From positions 1 through 64,000 of the forward strand of contig BDSL01000144.1 in assembly GCA_003116995.1 (NCBI GenBank): a stretch of DNA of 64,000 bases. Reading direction: 5' to 3'. Source of the stretch: Yamagishiella unicocca (lineage: Eukaryota; Chlorophyta; Chlorophyceae; Chlamydomonadales; Volvocaceae). This document shows, piece by piece, positions 21,143 through 32,271 of this stretch (the first letter of the stretch is position 1; the number at the start of each line of letters is the position of its first letter). The translations under genes were made by a program, and so were the position numbers. The notes under the pieces were generated by a model that was not told the DNA's origin, did no database searches, and worked only from the letters and a program-made list of their open reading frames with translations.

Positions 21143-21182
21143 ATGGACTTCCAGTCCAACGGCGCCGGGAGCCAGCCCATGA
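20973..21182 (+). other. Possible upstream ORF overlapping the PCH2 start
   Basis: An ATG at 20973 in a good context (GCATGGCGGC) opens a 69-codon frame. It ends at 21182, 37 bp past the PCH2 ATG and in another frame. If the transcript starts upstream of 20973, this ORF would reduce PCH2 translation. If not, it is just part of the promoter. Confidence 0.3.
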
Positions 21183-24100
21183 ACTTTGACCAAGAGGATG
21201 TCGAGGATTACAAAGTCCCCGTCAGCGGTGCGTTCTGCGGTCAAATCCTGGTCCCTGTTGGTTTACGATTCGTCTTTACACATGCGCATTCCCGGACGCC
21301 ACGGCACCCCTTGCCCAGCTGCGTCTAGATCGTTACACGCCCCGCTGTTTTCCCTGCTGCTGCAGTGGAGGTGCGGTTGCGAGAGAGCAGCGCGTGCAGC
21401 TCGCGACAGGTCGCGGACGCAGTTGCTCGGTAAGCTGCGCCAAGTGAAGGACAGGACCCAGGAGGGCCTCCCTTGCGCGACTGGGCGCGAGGGACTAGGG
21501 CTATCCGGGCGCCGGGCACCACACGTTTGACAGCAGAAAGCTGCGGTCAGCCCAAAAAGTCAACGCGCGATCGAAGCAAGCGCCGCACCGCGCCGCGCCC
21601 ATCGTGACGTTTGCCTGGTTGCATCGCCTTCATCGCGAAACTGGTCGCAGCTAGCTGCTACGAAGCTAGCTGCTTCGCCCTTTTTCTCGTCTAAATTGCC
21701 AAGCCTGCGGCTGCAGGTTTCTGGAGGGGCGCACCATTTGGTACCGCAACGGGCCGCTGGATATGAGCGAGTGCGAGGACGCGGTGCTGCTCAACAACGT
21801 GGAGGTCGTGGCCATCTGCGACGCAGGTAAGCGTGGGGCTTGAGCCCGCAGCGCGATACGGGTCGATCCAGGGACGGAAGACAACAACCCCACACGGGGC
21901 AACCCACACGGGGCAACCCACACGGGGCAACCCACACGGGGCAACCCGCACGGGGCAACCCGCACGGGGCAACCCCACAGCTGGGCAACCCACTACCTCT
22001 CTCGTCCCCACCCCCTCAGACCCGCAGCAGCACCGGCTGCACTCGCCGCTGCTGTTCTGGCAGTACTGCCCGCGCATCTTCGTGTACCAGGTGAGCAGCC
22101 GCGTGGCGGACGGGTGGGTGATGAATGGGTGGGTGTGGTGGGATGGTAGATGATGGATGGGTGGGTTTGGTGGAACGGGTGGGTGATGAGAGGGTTACCA
22201 GGAATATCGTGGGAGGGTCGCCCCACGTCGCCCCCCTACACCCTACACCCCCAGCAACCCCGCGCCCCACCCCCCCGCGCCCTCCCTGCAGCTCAGCGAG
22301 GAGGGCCCTGCGGACGATGACGAGGGCGAGGAGGGGGTCCCGAGCTACCGGGAGCTGCTGCTGCCGGCGGCGGACCTGGCAGGACAGTGGGAGGTGCGCG
22401 GCCTGGGGGAGGGCGGGAAGGGCGCAGGCGGCAGCAGACGATGGCGGTAGGTGCTTGGGTGGGAGCCGCGGGAGCTGGGTTTGGGTACACGAGGGGAGGG
22501 GCGGGCGGGGGCGGGTTTGGGAGGGGAGGGGGGGGCTGGGTTTGGTTTCGCGAGGGGGGGGGCAGCAGGTTTGGGTGCACGAGGGGAGGGGCGGGCGGGG
22601 GGTCCGGGTTTGCAAGCTCCATCCGGAGCTGGTCCTGCTGGTCCCCGCAGCAAGTACGGCAGCGCACCCGCCCGCCTTCCCCCCCTTTCTCCCCCTCCTG
22701 CAGGCCCTGCACTTCGACAGCGCCATCCAGCAGCGCCTGCTCAGCTACGCCACCTCGGCGCTGCTGTTTGCTGATAAGGGGGTGGACGCCAACCTGGTGG
22801 CGTGGAACAGGTGGGGCGGGGGGAGGGATGAGGGGGATGAAAGACCCCCGGGGGTTACAATAAATGAACCGGTAACGCGGCTGGGGAAATGTAGTGGGGA
22901 ACAGGTGGGGCGGGGGGAGGGATGAGGGGGAGTAGGGGGGTTTGGGAGAGGAGGGGGAGGAGGAGTGCGGGAAGGGCGAGGAAGGCGGGGGAAGAGGAGG
23001 AGGAGGAGAACGGCAGGGAGAGGAGGGCGAGGCGAGGGTACAGAAGAAGCGTGTAGGAGGGGTCGGAAGGACGATAGAGGACGAGGGCGGGGTGTTGACT
23101 CGCGCGTCTAGTCGCGCTGTCAAGCTGCTAGCAGCAGTAACCCGGCCCCAAAGGGACTCCCTACATCACTACCGGAACTACCCGGGGCGCCTCCTACTCG
23201 GCCGCACTGCAGCTCCGTAACCCTTCCTGTGGGGTGTGTGTTTTCCTTGCAACCCCCCCCCGTGAGAGGGATGTGCGCGGGGGTGTACGACACACGGGTT
23301 TTCCTCGCATACACAGCACCACACCAACCGACCAACCATTTCCCCCGGGGGGCCGCTTGGCCGCTCGGATACCTGTCGTACGCTCCAGGGTGGTGCTGCT
23401 GTACGGCCCTCCCGGCACCGGCAAGACGTCCCTGTGCAAGGCGCTGGCGCACAAGCTGAGCATCCGGCTGGGGGACAGGTGGGGGCAGGTGGGCAGGAGG
23501 TGGGGGCAGGAGGTGGGGGCAGGTGGGCAGGAGGTGGGGGACAGGTGGGGGCAGGTGGGCAGGAGGTGGGGGACAGGTGGGGGCAGGTGGGCAGGAGGTG
23601 GGGGCAGGTGGGGGCAGGTGGGCAGGAGGTGGGGGCAGGTGGGGGCAGGTGGGCAGGAGGTGGGGGCAGGTGGGCAGGAGGTGGGGGACAGGTGGGGGCA
23701 GGTGGGCAGGAGGTGGGGGCAGGTGGGCAGGAGGTGGGGAACAGGTGGGGGCAGGTGTTGGGGGCAGGAGGGGGACAGGTGGGGGCAGGTGTTGGGGGCA
23801 GGAGGGGGACAGGTGGGGGCAGGAGTTGGGGGACAGGTGGGGGCAGGAGGGGGACAGGAGGTGGGGGACAGGTGGGGGCAGGTGGTGGGGGCAGGAGGTG
23901 GGGACAGGAGGTGGGCAGCAGGGCAGCAGGAGGGCAGGTGCCTAGGGTGAGCGCTGAAGAGGACTGAAAGGACGGACTTAAGCGTAAGCTGCGTAAGTCT
24001 CCTGCCGTACCGTATGGAGCTCGCTCCAGGGGGGCCCGTACGGGGGCCCCAGGCGCCGCCAGTTCGGGCCCCAGCACCTCGACACGAGGGCTGGGCTCCC

Positions 24101-25580
24101 GCGCGCTCGTCGCTTTGGGCCCTACGTACGGGGACCTACCTGCGGGCCCACGACGGGTCACTTCCCACAGCAACACCTGCACCTCGACGTTTGCCCTCCT
24201 GCCCGCCCGCCTGCCCGCCCGCCTGCCCGCCCGCCTGCTGCGCACCTCGACGTTTGCCTGCCTGCCGTCTCTTTCAGTGTCAGGCGATGCGCCCGATGGC
24301 TCTACGTTATGGTCTGGGGCCCTCTGTAACAGCTACAACAACACCCCCTGGCGATGCGCCCGATGGTTCGACCTCTCGGTCTGGAACCCACTGTAACCGT
24401 TACAACATCAACCTGTACCTGCTGTTGGTTGTGGCTGCAGGTACCGTCAGGGCTGTCTGGTGGAGGTCAACGCGCACTCGCTGTTCTCCAAGTGGTTCAG
24501 CGAGAGCGGCAAGCTGGTGGGTCGGGCGAGGGTTGCGAGGAAGATGGAAGATGGTTTGGATGCGAGAAAAAACCGTTTAGAACAGACGGGGAGGGGCGGG
24601 GGGAGACAGGGGAAGTGGCCAGCATAACCGGCTCTCCTCGCTCGCCATCCCCCAACCCCAACCCCAACCCCTGGCCGCCCGATCCTTGCAACCCCCCACC
24701 CGGCCGGCACTCCAGGTGAGCCGGCTGTTCTCCAAGATCACTGAGCTGGTGGAGGAGCCGGACAGCCTGGTGTTCGTGTTGATAGACGAGGTGGAGAGCC
24801 TCACGTCGGCCAGGAAGGTGGGGCGGGACCCGGGGGGGGACCGGGGGGAGCCGGGGAGGACCGGGGGGGACCGGGGGGGAACCGGGGGGGGACCGGGAGG
24901 CAACGGCGGGGACCGGGGGGGACACGGGGGGGACTGGCAGCAACGGACGCAACGGACGCAACCGACGGGCGGGCAACCGCGGGGGCCGGGGGCGGCGGGG
25001 CGGGACGGGGTGTGAGAGGAATCCCGGGGGGGCGCACTGGATAGGGCACCCACGGGGGGTGGTGAAAAAAAGACCCGCTTACACGGGTGAGAAGGTTAGT
25101 TTGCGCATAGGCTATGGCAGTGACGCCGCCAGCTGGTGTCGCCCCTCTGTTGGACAGTGTATGCTCAGCGCAAAATCTACAACTGCGCAAATGCGTCCAC
25201 ACCTCCGCGCGCCTTCTAGCCTGTGCGGCCCACATGTCGACCCCCTCCCCCCTCCCCATGTCCACATTTCCCCAGTCGCGTTACCGGTTCTTTTATTGTA
25301 ACCCCTCCCCATGTCATGTAGCCGGGTTTTTATTACCCCCCCAACCCCTCAACGGTTTTCCTTCCGTACACGGGTTTTCCTTCCTCGCACCCCCCCCCTC
25401 CGCGTGCCCCCGCAGGCTGCGGTGTCCGGCTCCGAGCCCTCGGACGCCATCCGCGCCGTCAATGCCCTGCTGACCCAGCTGGACGCCCTGAGGCGGTTCC
25501 CCAACGTCATGGTGCTGACCACCTCCAACATCACGCAGGCGATCGACGTCGCCTTCGTGGACCGCGCAGACATCAAGGTA

Positions 25581-25625
<45 letters not shown>

Positions 25626-27220
25626 CCGGGCAGGGCACAGGGGAAGGGGGGGTGCCGGGTAGGCGCGCTAGGGAGGGGGTGGCGATTGGGTCGGTGGGTC
25701 GGCGAGGTGGTGGGAGCCCAGCGTAGCGCTGCGGGGGGGGCACATCTCTCCCAGGTCCCAGCACTCATGACACGTAGACGCCTCAGCCAGGCGCCCGCCC
25801 GCCGTCTCCGCCCCAGCATACGCCCTCCGTCTCCGCCTCAGCCAGGTGCCCGCACTCCGTCTCCGCCTCAGCCAGGTGCCCGCACTCCGTCTCCGCCTCA
25901 GCCAGGTGCCCGCACTCCGTCTCCGCCTCCGCCTCAGCCGAGATCCGGACCACCCGCCCTGAGCCACACAGCGCCCGCGAGAGCTCCCTCCCCGACCTGC
26001 TACTGGCTGCCGCCGCCGCCGCCGCTGCTGACGCCCGCGGCCCCTTCCACGCACCGGGGCATCTGCCGATCGCCTTTCGACCTCCGCTGAGACCTACCCA
26101 CCCACCCCTTCCCCACCCACTATCTTGTCGTTTTTCGTGTCACCGGTTTCACACCACCCCTTCCCCCTCCTCCCCCCCCACTTCTTACGCCCGCCCTCCA
26201 CCTCGCCGCCTGCTGGGCCCTATACCCTCCGACGCCGCGCTCCCCCTCTGTTCCCCATAAGGCCTACATCGGTCCGCCCACGCTGCCGGCGCGCTACGAG
26301 ATGCTGCGGGGCTCGCTGCAGGAGCTCAGCCGCACAGGCATCATCGCGGGTGCGTTGGGTGGTGGTGGCGCCGTGCGGCTGGGGGCGTGCAATGCAAACC
26401 GATATGCCGGCAGGGTGGTGGTTCTGGAGCAGGACGTGGCGTACCGCACCTCGGCTCCTCCAGGGAGGCCCCGTACCGCACCCCGTGGGCCGACACCCGG
26501 GTTGGTGGCTGGATGGCTGGCTGGAGGGTTAGGTGGTGCGTGGTCCATTAGATAGGACGGAACCCCACTCCTCTGCGCTCGCTCTTTTTCTACACGGCTC
26601 TATGGCATTCTGTGTTTGCACCCCTGCTCTTCCCCACCGGGCCCCCAAACAAACCCCAAACGACCCACGCCCTTTCCCTCGCTGCCGCAGAGGACACCAA
26701 GCAGCTGCTGCTGCCATACCAGGACGCCGCCGCGGCAGCAGCAGCCGCCAGCCGCCATTCGGCACCTTGTGGCCCGCCGCTGGGCCTTATGATGGACCCG
26801 CATTCAAACGCCGCATCCCTGCTCCACGCCGCACCGCCGCCAGCCCCCAGTGCTGGCGGCGGCCAACAGACCTGCTCCGCCGACATCGCTGCAGGCACCG
26901 CGGCACTGCAGCTGCTGGACGGCCGCGACTCGAGCGCGGCCGGGACGTTCGGTCCGGGGGGCGGCGGCGCCGCGGCGGCGGCGGCAGGTTCCGGAGCGGC
27001 GGAGGCGCTCAGCGTGTTGCTGCTGCAGGCGGCGGCGAGCTGCGACGGCCTCAGCGGCCGTACGCTGCGGAAGCTGCCCTTCCTGGCACACGCGGGAGCT
27101 CCGCAGCTGGCGGCGGCGGGGGCGGGGGCGGGGTCCTGTCCCGCGAGGCACTTCCTGCGGGCGCTGCGGGAGGCGGCGGTGAGGGAGCAGAGCGACCGCT
27201 CGCAGTTGATGAGCGGCTGA
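21143..27220 (+). CDS. PCH2: Pachytene checkpoint protein 2 homologue (PCH2/TRIP13, AAA+ ATPase)
   Basis: Twelve exons: 21143-21227, 21366-21429, 21717-21826, 22020-22090, 22292-22393, 22704-22810, 23389-23478, 24441-24516, 24716-24817, 25416-25577, 26262-26349, 26691-27220 (528 residues). PCH2/TRIP13 is a hexameric ATPase that remodels HORMA proteins, opening closed HOP1/HORMAD and MAD2. It thereby controls meiotic axis composition and the spindle checkpoint. The substrate-binding N-terminal domain is followed by [19 protein letters not shown] (Walker A), [32 protein letters not shown] (Walker B with catalytic Glu), [26 protein letters not shown] (sensor 1), VDRADIK and [16 protein letters not shown] (sensor 2 region). 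All ATPase residues expected are present. About 100 Ala/Gly-rich residues are inserted between the last helix pair and the sensor 2 segment. The start gives an N terminus of normal length. Confidence 0.95.
21885..21985. repeat. 14-bp minisatellite (CACACGGGGCAACC)
   Basis: Six to seven units lie in PCH2 intron 3. The last units change to CGCACGGGGCAACC. Confidence 0.85.
23471..23935. repeat. G-rich minisatellite starting at the exon 7 donor of PCH2
   Basis: Units of about 20-21 bp (GGTGGGGGCAGGTGGGCAGG, alternating with GGGGGACAGGTGGGG) start at the last bases of exon 7. The exon/intron joint GGGGACAG|GTGGGGGCAG is repeated many times in the array, giving numerous decoy donors. Confidence 0.85.
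24240..24342 (+). repeat. Dispersed repeat R1, extended copy
   Basis: This copy includes the 5' extension CACCTCGACGTTTGCCTGC and TCTTTCAGTGTCAGGCGATG, shared with the copy at 37555. It is in PCH2 intron 7. Confidence 0.75.
24347..24405 (+). repeat. Dispersed repeat R1, second copy in tandem
   Basis: It starts at GGCGATGCGCCCGATGG directly after the previous copy and ends with CCCACTGTAACCGTTAC. It is diverged in the middle (TTCGACCTCTCGG). Confidence 0.7.
24530..24585 (-). repeat. Dispersed repeat R2
   Basis: Read on the minus strand it contains CTGTTCTAAACGG, TTTTTTCTCGCATCCA and a short decayed end. It lies in PCH2 intron 8. Confidence 0.65.
25293..25327 (+). repeat. Dispersed repeat R3
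   Basis: The motif ATGTCATGTAGCCGGGTTTT followed by a C run lies in PCH2 intron 9, shortly before the acceptor. Confidence 0.55.
25578..25622. repeat. (GGCT)n microsatellite at a splice donor
   Basis: The repeat begins three bases into PCH2 intron 10, directly after the donor GTAG. Confidence 0.85.
25815..25940. repeat. 30-bp minisatellite (TCTCCGCCTCAGCCAGGTGC)
   Basis: Four units lie in PCH2 intron 10. Each contains CTCAG and AGGTGC, so each looks like a small acceptor plus donor. Confidence 0.85.
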
Positions 27221-27600
27221 GAGGCGCAGGGGGCGGGGAGGCGGTGGCGGCTGGCGGAGGTGGCAGCTAGCGGAGGTGGCGGCTGGCGGAGGTGGCGGCT
27301 GGCGGAGATGGCTGGCGGCGGTGGCTAGCGGCGGTGGCGGTTGGCGGAGGTGGCTGGCGGCGTTGGCAGCTAGCAGCTGGAGGCGCGCAGTGACGGCGCC
27401 GGTGGATGGCGGGCCTATCTACGGGTTTCCGCCGCCGCAGATCAGTGGCGCCGCAGGTGATCAGTGGCGCAGTTTCCCTCAAAGCTGACCTCAATCTGGG
27501 CGGTCTGGGTGAGAAGCCAGAGGGGGCGAGGGGGGGGTCATCGGACCCGGGAGGCGGGACGCAGTGTGCGACAGAGCGCGACTGACGAATGTAGGGGGCC

Positions 27601-27605
27601 TGTAA
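27601..27605 (+). terminator. Candidate polyadenylation signal of PCH2 (TGTAA)
   Basis: TGTAA is the usual poly(A) signal in chlamydomonad algae. This one lies 381 bp after the PCH2 stop codon, a normal 3' UTR length, and it is the first one seen there. Confidence 0.4.
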
Positions 27606-28789
27606 CGCGAGCTGGTCAGGGCGACAGGCGACCTTTCTTGTATAATGATGGGTCTTTGGAATTGGTGCACGACGCGTTATAGTCGATTTGGACTATTGAA
27701 AATCGCATCGCGACGGGAGAGCATTGCGGATGTCGGCGACGGTCGGCGACCCCATGGACAAAACGCGATCGAAAATCGCGCGCTCGCGTATCGCGACAAA
27801 GAATCTTATGATGAAGCACATGCTTGCACCTAGATGCCATAAATTGATAAATTGCACGTAAAGGCAAAAAAGTCTGCTCGGCCGGCATTCCTTTCGCCTC
27901 CCGTTTTGGCGCGTCAGTAGCTACTAACGCGAGTCGACGGCCCAAACGATCAGGGTCAGATAAATGTCTATAATGCGACATGATTGCCGTTTATGAATGA
28001 CACGGGACAGCTGAAGGCGTGTTGTGGCTTCGCGATGCCGATTGAGCTCGTCGCCAGTCGGCGATGGCCGTGCACCTGGGGGCAGCAGCGCGAGAGGCAT
28101 TACGTGAAGAGATTATGCTTTAAGGCTGACAACGAGCGATGGAGAGAGCTGCGTCATGCGGTCGCACGTCAACGCGTTCCTTGACTGGCCAGGACTGGCA
28201 GGCCAGCTGCGTTCAATGACCAGTAAGTGACCAGATTATGACGTACAAGGTATGATCTGGACGAATTGCTCAATGATCGGAAGCAATGGCTGCTGCAAGG
28301 TCGAGGCCGCCGCCAAGGCTAAAGGTGCGCGGCGCGGCGGGTGGTGACTACTAATTATTACTGTAAGAGCCTAGACGACATGGCAGGAGAGGGCCGCCAC
28401 GTGCGTGAGTGGGGCGGGGGAGCTAGCTTGCTTCGTCACCAGCCAGCAGCAGCCCCCAAGTTGGTGGTGCTGTCGCCGGATCTGCAAGCAAGTCCTGTCG
28501 CCGGCGGCGGGTGCGGCAGCAGCAGCCGCTGCTGCCGCTGCGATCGCGGCGGAAGGAACAGAAGGAAGTCCGTCCCCCTACGCCTCCCGCCGTCCATCCA
28601 GGGGCGGCATCATGCATGCGCATAAGTAGCGCTATGCATGCATGCATACCATGAATGCTAGCTTCCGTAATTTCCTCACGCACGCAATGCATGTGTGAGG
28701 TAGGGCGCGTGCGTACGTTTGCGCATGTACTACGCAACACAGCGTAAGGTGGTACTTACGTACGTAGTGCGTACGAATCATTCGTGTAG

Positions 28790-28868
28790 TTGTAACTGTT
28801 AAGTGGGTTTCAGACCAGAAATTAGAACCATAGGGCACATCGCCCTGCATGCATCGCCTGACACTGAA
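28790..28868 (-). repeat. Dispersed repeat R1, diverged
   Basis: On the minus strand it reads TTCAGTGTCAGGCGATGC, then TATGGTTC and TTTCTGGTCTGAAACCCAC. It is the most diverged long copy and is intergenic. Confidence 0.6.
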
Positions 28869-28943
28869 GGAGACGAAAGAGACAGAAACCGACGTGCACC
28901 GGTGTGTGGACCGCCCACGATGCATGAGCATAGTCGCGGTAGG

Positions 28944-28985
28944 TTGTTGTAATCGTGACAGTGGGCTCCAGACCTTGTAGGTAGG
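28944..28985 (-). repeat. Dispersed repeat R1, partial copy
   Basis: Only the 3' half remains (minus strand GGTCTGGAGCCCACTGTCAC). Confidence 0.5.
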
Positions 28986-29944
28986 TGGTGCAAAATTGTG
29001 CGTGCATGGTTGTGGCAGGTTGTGGTCGTGCGTGGAGACCCGCCGACGGATCGGAATGCGTGACAGCAGCCACGCGGCACGTGGCTGTGCGTGCACAGCG
29101 ACCAATAGGCCGATTTTCGGCTCAGATTCTTGAAAAAATAAAAAAAATAAAAAATATTAAAATAACTATGACGGCATTAACAACACCTACCGCGGCGGCT
29201 CTGCCTGCTGTTTGATTGTGCACACGGTAACGACACAATGGACAGACCGGCCACCGCCATGCATATCCTGAGGAGCTGCTGGTAGCGGCCTGATTGCGTT
29301 CGTCGCTATACCCACCTGCTGCTGCCGCCGGCGCCCTCCTTCATTCTGAACGATCTCCAAACAAACCTCCCTATGTATCTAGCTAAGCTCACCACTTGCT
29401 TGCCGCCGGTGCAAAACAGTGTCCCCTAGAAAAGCTACGTACACATACAGCCCACATCTTATTAGCAGCTGCCCCTAACATCCCTGATGCATGTATGCCC
29501 CTAATGCTTCCGCGGCCGCTCGTCTGCTCCCTGGTGCCTCTAATGCGTCCGCCCCTTTGCGAGCGAGGTACGGTAGATCATCAAATGCGAACCTGCCTGC
29601 AAGCAATCGATGCCGCGCGGCGGTCTGCAAGTGCAGGCAGCAGGTACTGATGATGGGTACTAGGTGGTTGGGTGCGTGCCGGTAGCCTCGGTCGGTATGT
29701 AGCTGTCCCCAGCCTGCTGCTGCTGCCGCGTGGCCTGTGAGGGCACCTTACCTTGGTGCGGCGGACCTTACCTCCCGCGTGCCAGCAGGCAGGATGACGA
29801 CGCCCGACCTCCGTTGAATGAACCTAGATAGTTCGTCCCAGCAGTGCAGCAGCAGGTAGGTACGACTTGTTCCCGTTTGTAGGTAAGACAAGACTCGTTC
29901 CCGTTTGTGTGGGGTGTATGGATTACTGTTCACCAGGTGGTTAA

Positions 29945-30157
29945 GCAGAATGCGAGTATTACAAGGGAGCCAGAACGGCTCAAGCGCGGAAGCGCAACCA
30001 GGCGGGCCCGATGGGCCAGACCACGACACGGGTCACTGGGCAAAAGAGCCCGCCCTCACCGGCCGGGAGGGGGCAAAAGCCGAAGGCAGCCAAACACGAG
30101 GACACGGAGAAGGCAGCACACACAACTCAAAGCACGGGGAGGAGAACAAGCGCGTAA
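29945..30157 (-). mobile_element. LINE family A, unit V3, about 210-bp 3' end
   Basis: This unit matches the last 210 bp or so of family A (compare 6305-6512). It ends at 29945 with the usual tail, followed by TTAACCACC. Its 5' end directly abuts the tail of element B. Confidence 0.75.
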
Positions 30158-31027
30158 GCAGAATGCGAGTGTTACAGGGGAGCCAGAGCGGCTCAAGCGC
30201 GGAAGCGCAACCAGGCGGGCCCAATGGGCCAGGCCACAACACAGATCACCGGACGAAGTCAAAACCACTCCTCACTGGTCGGGAAAAGGCAGCCGGACCG
30301 AGGCCGACAGGGAAACCGAAAACGACTACAAGTGCGAAAGAGCCTCGCCGAGTAGGGAAAGCTGCCGACCACGAGCCACCAACACCAAGCCTGCAGCGAT
30401 GCGCGAGAGCACACCGGGAGGGCCAAAAGGCCAGGCCGCTACAAAGGCCACGGGAAAAAGACCCGCGCCGAGTAGGGAAAGCGTGCCGAACACGAGCCAC
30501 CAAATACCAAGCCTGCAGCGATACGCGAGAGCGCAACGGGGGGGCCAAAAGCCCAAGCCGCTAGTCAGGCCACGAATCAAGATCCGCGCCGAGTAGGGAA
30601 GCGTGTCGAACACGAGCCACCAAAACCAAGCCTGCAACGTGGGCGAGAGTCACCACAGCGAGTCGGAAACGGGTCCATGGCCATCCCACAGAACCGAACC
30701 GTCGAGTCCATTGCCTCCACAAGAACCGAGCCTTCAGCGTGGGCAAGACCACGAGCACGGAGCCGTCCGCGAGGCGTAGCGAGCGGAGGAGCCGCGGCCC
30801 GGAGCGAGGACCATCAGCAGAGGCGCCAGCGCCGCCGAGCACCAGAGCGCGCCCAAGCTCCAGCAGCCAATACCAGAGAGGGCGAAAGACGAGAGACGAT
30901 GGAGAGCAGAGACTGCGCCGCAAGCGGACAGAAAGTTGCGCGACCCCATGACGAGGTCCACAAAAAGAGGACGAGGACCACGGCGCCTAGGGCGCCGTGG
31001 CTCTGTAGAGCCTTGTGCCTTTTTTAA
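30158..31027 (-). mobile_element. Element B, unit V2, complete copy
   Basis: The copy starts on the minus strand at about 31013 with ACAAGGCTCTACAG and ends at 30158 with the common tail. It has the same termini as U2 but lacks part of one internal sub-repeat (near 30355-30365). The bases CTTAAAAAAGGC link it to the upstream element C. Confidence 0.75.
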
Positions 31028-32271
31028 GCAGACCATTGTAGCGAGATTTGCCCCATCCGAGACCGTATGAAACTACCGCCGATGCCGACTTTAGACTATG
31101 GTACACGGGTCAGACGAGCAGCACAGACGGACCGGCTGCCCACTTGGCCGAATGCAGAACGGACACCCCTAAAAGGCAAAAATACAAGCGAGCGTCGGAA
31201 AGCTGCGCGGAGGATGCTCGTCATGACATTCCCTGCTAAAAAAAGCCGAGATCGTATGTGAGAGGGCCGGGACCGTGTAATACGAGCGGTGCTCGTATAT
31301 TCTACCGCCGATGCCGAAAAGTAGTGGCTGGAGAAACAGCCCAGACGGGCCGCATTTCCGCATGGCCGGCAGCGCAATAAAAGTCCCCAGTACACGAAAT
31401 TAACAGCGGGGCCTGGGAAGCTGCGCGCAAAAAGATCGCAAAATGACCGGGAAACAGTAGCCGCGAACGGACGGGATTGCCGCCTGGCAGATGCAAAACA
31501 ATGGATACCCCTAACAGGCGTTTTTTAGAGCAGTGGGCCGGACGAACGCAACTCACAGTGCCCTACACGGCAACACAAGAGGAATAGCAGCATGTCCATG
31601 GCACCACATTGGGTTGGCTACAAAAGTATGGTAGCAGACGGGGGCCGATGAAAGAGAGCGCCAGCTGAGAAAACCGCGTGAATGCGCTACGCTGGTACGC
31701 CGCGCGCCTCACGATACAGGCTGGGAACCGGTATCTAAGGTACCTTACATACCTCGCAACGCAACAAATCAAATGCTTACGTGAACTCAAGCCCGATTTA
31801 CCCAGGACAAGAAGGGGGGCCATGTCCTGGACTCAGCAGAGGCAAGCCGGGCCAAACCCAAGGGGGAAGACCCAGACATCACCGCACCATACGAGATGAC
31901 AGCGCTAGCAGCCAGCAGACGCCCCGAAAGCCACCCAAAACACTTGACACCTCACCTCGCCCAACACAGTGGACCCTGACAAGGAAGACAACCCAAGCAC
32001 CCCTGGGCACGCCAAGGCCCACCACTGGAAAAGACGAGCCAGTGCTAGAGGCCCCAGGACCGAAGACAAGTTTGAGACTGACATATGCAAAACAGAGGGC
32101 TCCCCAGAAGGATGGCAACCCAGCTACCCCTGGGTACACCGAGGCCAGACAAGTCAAGGACAGCACGTGATCCCATGCATCGTCCACATGCCCTTCCATC
32201 CACGCTTACTAAACCGAAAATAACATATATACACGATCATCTGCTTCACGAAGAAGACGGTTCCCGTCTTT
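31028..32271 (-). mobile_element. Element C, unit V1, complete copy without the common tail
   Basis: On the minus strand it runs from the hairpin AAAGACGGGAACCGTCTT (32271 downwards) to CTACAATGGTCTGC at 31028. The matching copy U3 is at 2823-4078. The common tail seen in U3 and U4 is absent here, which shows that the tail is not an intrinsic part of element C. Confidence 0.7.

Larger units (their letters stand above)
27221..29944. other. Intergenic region after PCH2 with no supported gene
   Basis: It starts with a GGCGGTGGCTGGCGGAGG repeat (27236-27375) that belongs to the PCH2 3' UTR. 27600-28300 has a lower GC content and contains only a minus-strand ORF of 121 codons (27616-27981) that resembles nothing I know. 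28600-29000 is rich in TACGTA/TGCATG palindromes and holds two R1 copies. 29125-29170 is strongly AT-rich. 29220-29940 shows nothing recognisable. Confidence 0.5.

Noticed and set aside
27616..27981. 121-codon minus-strand ORF with an ATG
   Set aside because: No similarity that I recognise, no codon bias like the real genes, and no neighbouring exons in phase.
1961..32271. Large inverted duplication (1.9-4.1 kb versus 29.9-32.3 kb) or assembly artefact
   Set aside because: The order of elements differs (A-B-C versus C-B-A on the reading strand) and the copies have different truncations and indels, so they are independent insertions.
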